Shown piece by piece: positions 35,071 to 47,300 of a stretch of DNA of 64,000 nucleotides. This DNA comes from Siphonodentalium dalli (taxonomy: Eukaryota > Mollusca > Scaphopoda > Gadilida > Siphonodentaliidae). The stretch is from contig CP136069.1 of NCBI GenBank assembly GCA_032622095.1, positions 100,654,278-100,718,277 of the forward strand, given 5' to 3'. The notes under the pieces were generated by a model. The model was not told where the DNA came from and did no database searches. It saw nothing but the letters and a program-made list of their open reading frames with translations. The position numbers and the translations under genes are program-made. Each line of letters starts with the position of its first letter. Within the stretch, counting starts at the first letter, position 1.

Positions 35071-35195
35071 CAGTGGCGGATCCAGGAAATTTGAAAAGGG
35101 GGTGGGCGCCATTAACAGAGGCATATATGATACGTAGTGAGCGGGGGAAGAGCACGAGAGGGGTGGGTGTATGGGGGACCTCCCCCGGGAAATTT
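35071..35195. mobile_element. Terminal fragment of a widespread CAGTGGCGGATCCAGG element
   Basis: CAGTGGCGGATCCAGGAAAT, then a G-rich stretch and GGGGGACCTCCCCCGGGAAA, matches a transposon terminus common in many invertebrate genomes (recognised from general familiarity; family not assigned). No second end was found. Confidence 0.45.
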
Positions 35196-35199
35196 TTTG

Positions 35200-36889
35200 G
35201 ATACTACATTCAAAATGACGCGTTTTTCTGTATCCTGTGCCAATTAAAAAATCAATCGGATACTACATGTAATATTAAAATAACTAGAAAAGGAACAATA
35301 TTGAGTTACATATATAAATTTGATATGTTCCAATCTTGTCACAAATCTCAGTTTATGTAGCTTATATGGAGCTAGTGACAGTTAAATTTAATCGGATCAA
35401 TGGATGTATCGATGTCACCGGGACTGGGTACATCACATGAGTGGGCAGTGCTTTATAAACATGGCCATACAGTATGCTATATGGAGAGTCGTGCAGTGCA
35501 GATAGAATATTAAAGCTCCTGTGGTTTCACACCAGTGATATGTCCTCAAAATATATGGCAGGGATGTACATGTCAACACTGCGGATTATGTGTTCAAAAT
35601 ACTACGAAATGTTCAGCTTATAATTATTTAGCTGCATGCTTTATATTAATACAGCTAGTTCAATTTGTGGCCTGGAATGTGCCCGGTACCACCGGGTCGA
35701 TCGTTGGATTGGGCCAGTGCATTGGATAAATATTTCAATTCAATCAAAGCTTCCATAGATGCATTTGGGCTAACAAAACAATGCATCTATATCCAAATGC
35801 TTTCCTCCATTGTTCATGCTGCCGTTTTCATGTTTACTCGTAATAGCCTCAGCTGCATGCATGCTGCACCAGCGAAATACTATAAGTCATAAATACAAGG
35901 TGGCCGATTTTCTGATGCACTCGTCTTGTTTTGTAAATGTTTGGGTCACAATAAATATGTTCAATCAACTAAGTATGATGATAATCACACCTGGAAAAAA
36001 TATGTGTTTTGAAGCACTCGATCGTTACTCTTTTTCATTTAAACAATGACAGTTTATGTGTCGTAACCTTGCTGTCTTTTTTGCCACAAATGTTCCAACA
36101 AGTGATCGAAGTTATACCTTCGAAGTTATAGCAGATTCTAAATATCCATACTATTTGAAACGAACCAGAACTTTATGTATATACTGAAAAGACACTACAT
36201 GTTTAATAGTATACCATAGTATGGCGTAGGTCTATATATAAATTCTTTACATGATATAATGCCGTCAGTGCAGTTCGATGGTTTGAAGTTCGATAGTCCG
36301 AGACAAACCTCCATTCTATCGAGAGCTCAAACTACATATATGTTGTATCGGCTTATCCGAAAGTGTAGCCATCTCATTTCTATTGCATCATGTATATATA
36401 GATGGACTTTACATTTGACACCACAGTTAGAATTGCTATATCTATGTTTATAGAAAAACTTGGTGCCGGCCAGATATTTTCCGACGCCCAGAAACAAATG
36501 TCAACAGAATAATTTTGCTTTGCATGGCGAAAATTGTCCTCGCAGGGCGCGCCCATGTGGCGAGATGTTGGGTTCGCCCTTGCATGGATATACATCCATC
36601 CACAGTTAAAATAATTGTATGTTTGAGTCAGATTAATGCTAAACATGTAAACTAGTATATATATGCATGTATGTTAGCAATATTAAGTGCAGAAACTTCG
36701 GGCGCTCGGAGACAAATGGCGCTCGGAGACATTGTGGTAGAAATAGGCAACATTTGGGGGGTAAGACCCCTGCATAACCAGCCCTGTTGGCACGTCCCTG
36801 CCAGCTGGCACCCCATGCTAAGAGCATGGTCTTGCATTCACTGAAGAGGAAAAATGGACCAGCTCTCCCCCTATAGGGGAATCGTATAG
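35200..36889. other. Intronic sequence without further exons recognised
   Basis: It contains the first copy of a loose duplication (about 35945-36300 resembles 38077-38400; shared ATAAATATGTTCAATCAACT). The 100-codon minus frame at 36639-36941 is unrecognised. Confidence 0.4.
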
Positions 36890-37075
36890 CTAGTAACTTG
36901 TTTAAACAACTCAATGAATGTGTGCTAACTTGTTTAAACAAACAACTAAGTGTTTAAAACAAGTAACTATCTTCTTTAAACAAGAACTGTTTAAACGCAT
37001 TAGTTAATTTTATTAAACAATTTTCCAACTTATTTAATACATTACTACCATTTTTAAACAAATTAGTAACATAAA
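36890..37075. repeat. Loose repeat of TTGTTTAAACAA
   Basis: At least six variants of ACTTGTTTAAACAA occur at 25-40-bp spacing, decaying rightwards to TTTTTAAACAAATTAG. Confidence 0.6.
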
Positions 37076-37332
37076 TGAAGGTGGCGGTTCTAAGCTGTCG
37101 GCTGTATATATTTTTTACCATGTCTCACTTTCTGTTTTCTGATTTGGTTTCATTTGTAAAACAAATCATGTATATTCTATATTTTTATTTTTATTGACAT
37201 TGTATTTAACTCATAACATATCTGTTGTCAATTGTCTTCTCCACCATCCACCAAGGTGGGCCTCATTAGGGCGAGCAGAAATATCAATCTATACCAAGTC
37301 TTCTGTCACTCAATATCTTTGACTCGTTATTA

Positions 37333-38046
37333 TGCCCCCGACTTGAAGTCGGCGGTATATAGTCGACGTCTCCGTCGGTCTGTACGTCCGTCCGTACAAA
37401 CATTTTGCATTATTGTTCAGCAACCGCTGGTCAAATTTAGCTGATATTTGGTATGGTGATAGAGCAGCATGGGGAAACAGCTACATGCATAGCGCAGGTT
37501 TCGTCCACCCATTTTCACCAGAGTTATGACCCTTTTTTTACTTAGAAAATTCAATTTTGTCCGTCCGTACAAACATTTTGCATTATTGTTCAGCAACCGC
37601 TGGGCAGATTTAGCTGATATTTGGTATGGTGATAGAGCAGCATGGGGGAACAGCTACATGCATAGCACGGGTTTCGTCCACCCATTTTACCAGAGTTGTG
37701 GCCCTTTTTTTACTTAGAAAATTTTTCTCTTGTTTTTTTTTGGTTTCCAGATGATAGCGTAAGCTTTGGTGGTACGATTGCAAATCCCGTATTTTTGTGG
37801 ATCAGTTATATGAAAATACATGTCAAGTGCGAATTTGGGTATGATCTGATGATTTTTGCCAGAGTTATGGCTCTTTTTTCAACTTAGAAAATTTGAATTT
37901 TCGCTTGTTTTTGGGTTTCCGGATCGCTTGTTTTGTGGTTTTTAGTCAACATTTATGTACGAACTTCTTTTGGAATGGTCATATAGACCTCCTCGGATAT
38001 CCGCAGTTTCGTCCATGCTTAATCCAAATTGCTATGGTCGGGGGCA
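37333..38046. mobile_element. 714-bp TIR element with ~180-bp tandem cores
   Basis: It is bounded by TGCCCCCGAC (37333-37342) and GTCGGGGGCA (38037-38046). Inside are two near-identical units starting GTCCGTCCGTACAAACATTT and containing TTAGCTGATATTTGGTATGG, and two diverged units (CAGAGTTATGGCTCTTTTTT). Layout parallels the 8397-8821 element: short TIRs, tandem cores, CCGTCCGT tract. Non-coding. Confidence 0.75.
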
Positions 38047-38718
38047 AATGCCACGCGACAGTGTACCTCTTGTTAATAAATATGTTCAATCAACTGACTA
38101 ATAATAACAACACATGAAAACCGTTGTTTTGAAGTGACTCTTTTAAGCAATGGTAGATGCGTATTTGTCATTACCTAAAGATTCTTATTAACACATTTGT
38201 TCCAATTAAAGTGATGCAACATGAGATGGAAGATAGAACCAATTTTAAATGCCATGCATATATACCAATGGAAACAAACCATCTTAGTATTTCTATACTA
38301 ATTCGAAAATATACTATATACACGGTACATGTATACCATAGTACTATCTCTTTACGATGATACTGCCACCTGTGCGTTATAGTCCGAGTGTTCAATGGAC
38401 TAGAAGTGGCTGACACCAGAAGAATATCACATAGCACTGCACAAATAATCATGCGATATGAATAGTAAGAAAACAAGTCAAAACTTGCCACCAGTTCAAC
38501 ACAATAGAAACTTATACAGGATATATGAGTGAAAAAAGTCCTATTTTCCCCATTCCAGTCGCCATATTGGCAGCCATCTTGCTAATGGAGTACCAATTTT
38601 TGCTTCAAATGGTAGTATACTGTCGTAGCATCCAAATAATATATACATTTGTATATGTTTGATGAAAAATGTTTTCTAACAAAACAGATTTATAAACAGA
38701 CTTTGTGTATATATTATA
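38047..38718. other. Intronic stretch with second copy of a diverged duplication
   Basis: 38077-38400 is a diverged copy of 35945-36300. At 38565 GCCATATTGGCAGCCATCTT recalls the foldback element arms. Confidence 0.35.
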
Positions 38719-38930
38719 CTAGCAGGTGACCCGACTTCGTCCGGACTTTGATCTTGAATTGACCATTTTGAAGGTCAAGGTCAGGTCGCAGTCACGATTT
38801 GACCCGTCCAAAACACTCCCGGACAAAATTACCCGTAGGTATCAAATTTCGTCGAAATCCGTCCAGCAGTTTTCCCGGCCATAGCTAACAGACAAACAAA
38901 CAGAAGTCCCAAAATATATATTAGATCATT
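38719..38930 (+). mobile_element. RTE/SINE-like 3' module
   Basis: It starts CTAGCAGGTGACCCGACTTC and ends with TTTTCCCGGCCATAGCTAAC, an AGACAAACAAACAG tract and AATATATATTAGAT. AT-rich ATATATTATA/ATATATATTA flanks may be the target duplication. This tail is familiar from RTE-type retrotransposons and their SINEs. Confidence 0.55.
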
Positions 38931-39659
38931 TGTGGGTACCCGTTTCAAGGTGAAGGTCACCTCGGGCGGAAAAACTGACCCGATGAAAATCTCCCCTATT
39001 CACCCTTATGATGTCATACAGATAAAGCCTCTCGGCGATGAGTCAAGAGGAACGATTTAGTGCAAGTACATTATTTACGCGATGCGTCGAAAACGGAAAC
39101 ATAAGACGATCGATGGAATCAACTAATAAGTATTGTACACGGGCAATAAAAAATATCTTATGACTTGCAATAAATCTCTCCTCATAGTCCACACCCTGGG
39201 GCATAACTGGGAAGTGAAGACATAATTTTAGAAGGCCTCGCAAGGGATGAATTGACGCCGAATCGAGTGCGTGATTTCGAGTGACAAAAATGACGATGTA
39301 GGAAATAATAACATATCTCGAACCCGACCCGGTGGTCGTAGAATTCGATTTTTCATGGGAAAATGGACAGACTCCACACTTTAATTGTATTAGGCAATTA
39401 TCAAAGAGACATAAACGCATTTATTAACAATTTTGCCAGCCTTGGGAAGATTCGAAGAAGCGAGTTCTATGCAATGGAAATGCATGCATATTTTCTATGT
39501 AACGGTTTGACACATACACGCTCTTTATCAATGACACTGCGGATACGAACGTTCTTTAACTATCACGCGATTAACCCATGAACTACCAATTGCGGTGGCA
39601 GGGGATTGGAGAATGAGTGCTCTGACGTTCTCAGAAGCGGTGCGATGACATTCCATCTG

Positions 39660-39770
39660 GGATTTTACCCTTATATAGCAAGTTTGGGCTAAATCCGTCT
39701 GGCAGTTTTCCCGGCCATAGCTAACAGACAGACAGACAAACAGTAGTCCCAAAATATATATTAGACTATG
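39660..39770 (+). mobile_element. Second partial RTE/SINE-like tail
   Basis: GCAGTTTTCCCGGCCATAGC, CTAACAGACAGACAGACAAACAG-type tract and AATATATATTAGAC repeat the last ~100 bp of the 38719-38930 module. It is 5'-truncated. Confidence 0.6.
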
Positions 39771-39904
39771 GTGGTCATGTTGGACGCCATCTTAGATTCT
39801 AGGAAATGCTCAAGGGTGAGAACCTCACGCCCACCCAGAAATTGATGCACACACCACCTAGAATCACAATCCATAGAGAAAAAAACCTTTAACAGAGAAT
39901 TTTA

Positions 39905-40604
39905 TTTCACCCCTATTGCTCCCGGACTGCATGTACTCTATTGTGCCTGTAAGTTTGAAAGACCTTTAAAGATACGGGTGGCCTTTGTGGTGGGTATAGC
40001 AGTTAAAATAGTCACATATAATATAAGAATATAATATAATAGACAGATGTTGTTCTTATATCAATCATATATATAAGTATATCATTGCATGTTATTGTCA
40101 TGTGACAAATCACACCTAATTTTATTTTAATCAACCCATTCTACTCAGTGTCAGTTCAAAATCCAGCTAATTAACGTTACTTCATGATTGGGAATGATCA
40201 GCAGAAAACGTGTACATAATATAATTGTTCTTGCAAAGAGATGAATATATCTCATATATATAATACATACCAAATAAGAAATTTACTATGATAGTATTGT
40301 GAGTTGTAAGTCATAGACACACCACATTAAGGGTTTTACAAACTGACGTATAATGCACGCGAATCTAAATAAGAAAATGACGCTATATCGCGACTGCTTA
40401 TAAACAATTCACTGTGCTTTTTGCAAGAAACTGAATAACACTCGACCTGCATTTTCTCTGACGCAAAGCATGCTTTGTGAATACATGTAATATCACATTC
40501 ATATCATCATTATGCTATACTTATAATACTATTAGTATATTCTTGAGGAAATTATCATACTTTGATAAATGTTATTTCTAAATTATGACCTACAACAAAG
40601 CCCA
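39905..40604 (+). repeat. Direct repeat, copy 1 (~0.6-0.7 kb)
   Basis: Shared with 42600-43190 in the same orientation: GTTAAAATAGTCACAT, ATAATATAATTGTTCTTG, ATTTTCTC[TG]GACGCAAAGCA-like sequence, CATATCATCATTATGCTATA and TTAGTATATTCTTGAGGAA. Divergence is perhaps 15% with indels. Copy 1 ends ~130 bp before exon B. Confidence 0.85.
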
Positions 40605-40735
40605 CCCATCCCTTTAATAACCAAAAGTAGGCTTGTTATCACTATGCATGACCTCGACATCAATCTTGTGTGGCTAACAAGTTTGCATACTTAAACACTA
40701 TGTGGACTAGTAACTCCTATAAAACGTGTTTCCAG

Positions 40736-40908
40736 GTCCTCAGAGCAATGAAATATGTATGTGTTAACCAATCAGCATGTGAACCTAGTGAAATTATTGA
40801 CCTACTAAAAGAGATGGACAGACGATATTTTCTGCTGAAGGATTTCTCATGGGAGTTCTCACTTCTAGACAGAGAAAGAACAGATTCTTTAACCGTGGAA
40901 CAAAGCAG
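40736..40908 (+). CDS. Exon B of the EF-hand-like host gene
   Basis: 173 nt between AACGTGTTTCCAG and GTAATG, phase 0 to 2. The frame reads VLRAMKYVCVNQSACEPSEI, then IDLLKEMDRRYFLLKDFSWE and FSLLDRERTDSLTVEQS. The last part has the shape of an EF-hand: a helix with aromatics, loop D-R-E-R-T-D-S-L-T-V-E-Q (Leu at 8, no Gly at 6, Gln at 12), then the start of the exiting helix completed by exon C. The join from exon A (...SIPQ) to here is seamless. Nearly neutral GC and absence of stops contrast with the surrounding intron. The exon sits just downstream of direct repeat copy 1. Confidence 0.75.
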
Positions 40909-41312
40909 GTAATGACATATGACTACCATTTGATTCATAAAGAGCTTTGTTTTTAGACAAGTTTTTTTTTATCAAAAACACAACTTATTGTTTGACAAGG
41001 GTCGGTTGGCTGGCGGGCATCCAGGAGTTTGTCTGGTTATGATGGATCTAAACCTGTTTAAAATTAACATTGCTGTGTATGTGAGTTTATTGTCATGTGT
41101 GACACAGATAATTGGGCCCTCCCCAACTTTCCAAGCAGAGCGGTTTGTTTTTTGCAGGATGTATGTATTTGTATTTGCGGATGTACCTTATCGGATGTCT
41201 CATTGTTGCAGTATGTAACTTTAATGACCGGGTTAATTGCTTTCGGTATTTAGGTCAAATTAGGTGTGAACAATGGCTGGGCCATTCTTGAAGATTTTAT
41301 TGTGGGAACACA

Positions 41313-41723
41313 ATGCATAAAATAACCAAAAAAACTGGAAAATCAATTTACAACTCTCATAAATTGTTAATAAAAAAACATGTGCAACCTACCCATTCTT
41401 GTGATAAGTTTGTTAACGAAACAATCAAACAAAATGTTGATGTCATAAAAAATGAATTCAGGAACTTCACAACATCGGTTACAAACAATTTACAATTATC
41501 TGCTGATTCCGTAAATCAATCAAAGGGCGAAACCATAATATTATGCATTGGTCATACGACAAAGAAATATGCACGAACAGTTATTTGCATGCTCATAGGA
41601 AACACAGCCAGATTGAACATATGTGACAATGATCTTGACAATGATCTTGATGATATATTATCTAACAACTTTTGGCTGAAAGGCGCTGAATGCAGAATGT
41701 GGGTTCATAAGAGCGATATTTAA
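41313..41723 (+). pseudogene. Open frame upstream of a non-LTR endonuclease, possible ORF1 end
   Basis: A 136-codon frame of unknown similarity: Lys/Asn-rich start, then SKGETIILCIGHTTKKYART and a C-terminal RMWVHKSDI. It lies 130 bp before, and on the same strand as, the endonuclease remnant at 41855, where ORF1 or an upstream part of the same retrotransposon is expected. I recognise no zinc knuckle or RRM, so the link rests on position. Confidence 0.35.
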
Positions 41724-41854
41724 CTTCAATATACATCTATACAGTAATAAAATAGTACCGTTGATATGGGCATTCATTATTGAAAAACTCTACTTGTTTT
41801 AGTTGTGTGCTTGTTGCGCAATTGTGTATTTTCAGGTTACAAAGCAGATTACAG

Positions 41855-42309
41855 AATGGATAGTTCTACTCTTAATCTGTTGACTTGGAACATTACTGGT
41901 ATTATGTCATAAAGTTCATATCTCAGTAAGATGCTCGGCACGGGCTTGTATGACATAATTGGTGTTAACGAACATTGGTTGTCTGCACACAAAATTCACT
42001 TTATCGAATCACTTGACAAATCTTATGAATATTACGCGACATGTGATTATCGTCAGAGAACACAAAAACTGCCTAATAAAAGATGGAGATCATCGGGTGG
42101 AGTAGCTCTGTAGGATCTCACACTGTGTGTGCCCTTTGCCTATCAACAGTGATCGTATAATAGGCATTCAGATACATTTATATCAAAATACCTTCATTTA
42201 CATATTTCAAGTATATCTTCCATCGACAAATTACATGCCAGAATTCTATGGAGAATGTATTCAATTGTTATATTATGTATGCAATATTTATAAGGCACAT
42301 GGCAAATAA
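41855..42309 (+). pseudogene. Non-LTR retrotransposon apurinic-type endonuclease remnant
   Basis: Frames with stops encode LNLLTWNITGIMS, then YDIIGVNEHWLSAHKIHF (the catalytic Glu region of exonuclease/endonuclease/phosphatase folds), RWRSSGGVAL, SDRIIGIQIHLYQNTFIYIF and VYLPSTNYMPEFYGECIQLL. This domain nicks target DNA for reverse transcription. Stops after MS and after VAL, and loss of everything past the middle of the domain, show a dead 3'-truncated copy. It sits in the intron between exons B and C. Confidence 0.8.
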
Positions 42310-42599
42310 ATCGATAAAATGGATTCTGAAACCACGTGTCTAGTGGGATTGGTGAATCCGTTTCTTTGGTTAGTCCATGTGGGAAACTTTAAATATTTTC
42401 AAATGGAATTGTAGTAGGTACACGTGTCACTAAGTTATTTTTTTGGGTAACATGGGGTTTTGCATTTTTTTGCGTACAAATGCCAAGACTACAATCAAAG
42501 ACAATGTTTTACCACTTAGCATAAATTTATCTGGAAATTGCCACTGGTTTCTGATACTCCAAACCTGGACCTACATTTTGATATATAACTTTGGTCGGA

Positions 42600-43190
42600 A
42601 CTCGCACTCTCATTGACACTCTTATCCCTTATCCAGAGCATTATCCTGCCTTAAAGATATGAGCGGCCTTCGCTATGGGTATAGGTGTTAAAATAGTCAC
42701 ATTTACTAAAACCGCCATAAACAGAAAGAATATTATAAAATAAAAATCCACATTAATACTTCTTGATTGCGAAATGATCAGACAGAAAACGTGTTCATAA
42801 TATAATTGTTCTTGTAAAGAGATAAATATTTTTCAATCCAGTTAGTATTTGCTCCTAACCTATATATGGTAATACATACCAAACAAGGAATATTACTATG
42901 AGTTGTATTGTAAGTTGTGGACACACCAAATTAGCGGTTTTACAACCAACTTATAAAGCACGCAAATTTAAATAAGGAAATGGTGCAATATCGTGACTCT
43001 GCTCATAAAAAATCCTCTGCGCCTTTTGCGAGAAACTAAACAACAGTCGACCTGTATTTTCTCGGACACAAAGCACGTTTTGTGAATAATATCGCTTTCA
43101 TATCATCATTATGCTATAATATTAGTATATTCTTGAGGAATTTATCATAATTTGATATTATTTCTAAATTATAACCTACAACCTAATACA
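42600..43190 (+). repeat. Direct repeat, copy 2
   Basis: Counterpart of 39905-40604, offset about 2.6 kb. It ends ~135 bp before exon C, as copy 1 ends ~130 bp before exon B. Confidence 0.85.
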
Positions 43191-43323
43191 GTGATATAAA
43201 ATTATATGTTTGGCATATCCTACTTGTTGGAATCCTTATTAAATACTCAATTATTTCATGCACCAAGATATTTTTAAATTTACTTGACTTAAAAGAGAAA
43301 ATTTCCATGATTAATTTCTTTAG

Positions 43324-43505
43324 GTGGTTTGTTCAAGCAGCTCATGGTAAAAACTTCTCAAAAAGGAAATGGGACGAATTTATCCAGAAGAGACCGATCT
43401 GGTCTGCCTCTGTATTTTTCCATGAGATTGAGGTCATGCTCTGTGATGTCTGGAGTCGGGAGGGTGTGGAGAAAGAGCAGCTTGAGGAGGAAAGGCTCAA
43501 ACAAG
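43324..43505 (+). CDS. Exon C of the EF-hand-like host gene
   Basis: 182 nt between TTAATTTCTTTAG and GTTTGT, phase 2 to 1. It completes the codon AG|G for Arg and reads WFVQAAHGKNFSKRKWDEFI, QKRPIWSASVFFHEIEVMLC, DVWSREGVEKEQLEEERLKQ. The first part is the exiting helix of the EF-hand-like unit and a following helix; the last part begins a charged helix. GC content is well above the flanks and there are no stops. I do not recognise the family. Confidence 0.78.
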
Positions 43506-44335
43506 GTTTGTAACAAACCTTTTACACAATTTACACAACACTAACAATATTGAATTCTTTAGATGATACTAAGTCATAAATATACAGTATAATTTTATTT
43601 TTTCTTCAAAGCAAAAATTGTTTGATTGGTTGCGAAAAGGGTTCATGAGAACAAGATGAAATAGAAGTCAAAAAGAGGCTGAATCAAGAATAGGAAGCTG
43701 GACAGTTTTTCAGAGGAATTGTTTTTAAATAAATGGTTAGATATGTGTTGGTGTAATCTTACTAATTTCTATGATGTTGAATGGGTGATAAGGGTGGTTG
43801 TACAATTTTGTCAACATGAAAAGACATAATTTAAAATGGAACTATATCTTTTCTTGAAGTCTTTTCTACTTCCACTTTGGTTGTGATAAGGAAAATAAAT
43901 ATTAAGTTTTAACCCCAGCTGTTTTGAGATCGTCCACTAAATTCGACTAAAGCTCGACTCGAATCAAATTTAGTGCACATGGATAAAAACATTCCTATAG
44001 CATTGCAACTGAATTGGTAATATAATGTCAGTGATGGTGGTTTCTACGTGCTAGGAATTGAGTTCCATGTAGAATAATTGAACTGCATGTAGAAATCACT
44101 GATGCCTGGCAATCACTGACACAACTGGATAATGCCTCTTATGTTGTGATACATTTATATGTATTAACCCTTTGGAGAGTATTTATAACATCATATACTT
44201 GACATCATGCATGATAGAAATAGAAATAATTATTAACAAGTTCGCGTCAAAAGGGTCCAATAATTTGTTTTAATTTATGTGTATTTTCTGTTTACGTGTG
44301 CTATCATAATCTATTGCACTTATACATTAGTGTGG
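43506..44335. other. Intron sequence, nothing recognised
   Basis: AT-rich with no repeats or exons that I can support. Confidence 0.4.
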
Positions 44336-47300
44336 TCGTCAGAGGGTTCGACCCGGAAGAAATTGGTATAGAAGCGGTTTTGGTGTCATTCGACGCGGGA
44401 GAATCTCGTGTATAACATATCCAAAATCCGCTAAAATCCGCTTTGGGCAAAATTCAGGATCCAAGATGGCGTCCAACATGGCTGCCGTTAGTCAAAAGAT
44501 ACTCTGACTGAGATTAATTCGATAACAGTGAGAACAAATGTTGTCATATGTATACAAAGGTAAAATGTTGTGCCACCTGTTTATGGCAAAAATGGAACCC
44601 ATCGTCCCAGATGGCCGCCAAAATGGCGGCCTAAACTCGAACATTTGAAGTTTTTGCCTAATATCTTAAAGATCAATTCCTGTTGTTTGATAATGGTTCA
44701 GACTGGCGACATTGATTAGTCATATTCATGTTAATTCATCATTGGAGCAATGAAAGATACCATAAATGGGGTCCCAGACTCATCTACACCCTCAAAAATT
44801 CGATTTTACAGAACGCGGTATAAAATTCCACAAAACTCTCCATTGTGATTACAGTCATATATCAACAAGAAATGGACAGAACTGTACAATGTAAGTTGGG
44901 CATACCAATATCTATAAATACTCCAATTCAATGAAACCCAAATTGGCGCTTTGTCTCAAAATGGCTGCCAAAATGGCGGTCAAAATATGGAAAATGGCAG
45001 ATATTGATCACAGTGTCATTCAATCCATTATAAGTAGTGGTTGATGAATAAAATTGACTAAATATATACGAATGTATACCTCTTTATGATGCCATTATGC
45101 TAGCTCTATGTAAAAACTTAAAAATCAGTACCAAAAATGGCCACCCGATGTGAAAAATACTATTTTCTATCACTTCTGTTTATCACTTGTTGCTCTCTGA
45201 ACTGGGAAACAATGGGTATATTCTTTCAATGATCATTACAGCAATGACATTTCTAATAGATTAGATCATAGTTTACTCCGTTCCTTCACTAATAAGTTAT
45301 AACGAATGCGGTATGAATTTTAACCAAAATCGACTTTGGGGTTCTGGTCACATTTGATATTTAGGGATGAGCAGATCTTGTCTACAAAATAATTGATCTT
45401 TTCTTTTATTTGTGAACATTCCATCTCAAATAGACCAAAAGAAACAATAAATTTTATCTAATATGGCTTCCAAAACGAAAATGGTAGACGCTGCCCAGCT
45501 TATCACATAATGGAACTTGTGAGTGGTGGATGCAGTTGATAGTTGACTCATATACATCAAAACTATTTATTTTCAATCTTTTGGTGGCTTCCCGCTGGTT
45601 GACAAAATCTCGACTCATCAGTGCTATAATGTCGTATATCCATTATGGCGGGAAATGAGTATTTGATACCATTCGAATCGTGAGAAAAAATCCAATCCGA
45701 TGGGCCAAACTGTCCTTGCATTGGATGACAAATATTCGCACAAACCAGTGAAGCAAATGTCGTATCTCCAGCTATCTTTACAATTATTCGTGCTATGAGG
45801 TCGTATGTCCAACAGCAGCCAGCCAATCGGACGCTTCAGGTTGTCCACGTGACTTCTGTTTTGTGTTTGTGAATTCTAAAATGTGTGCTATATGGCAGTA
45901 TCTCCATGTTAGTCACGTGATCATTTGGTGATTTAAATTTTGTGATTGTTCCACACATTTCTGTATGATGATGCACATGGGTGAATTTTCATAGTGTAGA
46001 ATAGGCACTTTTTAGTTCATAGACACATGCGATTGCCACCATATTTAGCTTAATCTGCATTTATTAGCACAACTTCATTATAGCACTTCATTATAGCACG
46101 CAAAATGTCATATCTCCAAAAAAGCTATTGTTTTTTAAAAGAAAACGAGGGAATAAACAGAAAACAATATGTGGTTCAATGAACAGCTAATGTCAGTTTT
46201 CATTGGGATAAATACAACAATACGTCATGCTTTGTCAACATTAGGAGAAATGTTGTCTAAAAACTTCAACCTTCATTTTCTCGGAAAGTTGAAAATGTAG
46301 GTTATATGAACTATTCGGGCTCGGCCATCATTTTCAAGTTTCAAGCTGGAACTAAATGTAGCCCATGGATTCCCCATTTCGACATGTAAGAAAAGTAGTT
46401 TTACTCTGATCTCTTCCCAGATATCAACTCTCCGGTAAATGGTGATCTCTTATGTTCTCTTATACGTGTGCCAAATACATATATGTATGAAGAAACTATC
46501 CCCATACATTGTTTACACATCGACTCCGTAAGTATGTGGAGGTTTTCTTGGACAAGCGGGATTTTCAAACCTCGAAACCGTCCGTACAAACAATAAAAGT
46601 TAATAGGAAATGACGTTGGATGTAGGTCTAGAGTACGTCGTCCGCATGAAATAGTTTTCGTCATTAATTTGCACATATTTCGTGCTCTGATGAGCATGGA
46701 TGAACGCCTTATGTGGCAGTTTTGATTGTCTAACATCCGGAAAATAACATGTTCATTGTTCACATTTCTTAGACAAACATGTTGTTAATCACCATGTTCA
46801 TGTGGCATTTCTATCCAATGACAACCTTGAAATGCCAGTTAATCAAGCTAAATGGTTGATACCTTTACGCCTACGGGTCAGATCCAGCCGTGACGCACAT
46901 TGTGTCTACATATCATTGATGAAATTCACTAAATATGTAGAAGATATAGGTGCGTCTATATATGTACTAGAATGTTTATATCCACATGTATATACCCACA
47001 ATCGCATGACACGGAATTGTCACATTGAAGGGTATACAATGTACGTGCGAATTTTCATTTTTCCTCTTGATATTGAAGAAAATAATTTTACTTGAAACTC
47101 CCCAGCTCCGATAACCAACTTGCCCACCAATTAAGTAAACCCCAGATTATTCGCTTTTCCCTCCTGTCCTTTTCACTTTCGCCAGCACTGGAAAACCTAT
47201 TATAGCCTGATGCTTCCGGACTTAGACCACCAATGCCCATATATTTGATGTTCCGAATAGTCGTTATAAGTAGAAATGTTGACACTGTGTTTTCAAATAA

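Noticed and set aside
36639..36941. 100-codon minus-strand frame
   Set aside because: Unrecognised and partly low complexity; no supporting context.
39905..43190. The paired 0.6-kb repeats as LTRs of one retrotransposon
   Set aside because: They lack TG...CA ends, primer-binding site and purine tract, and a host exon lies between them.
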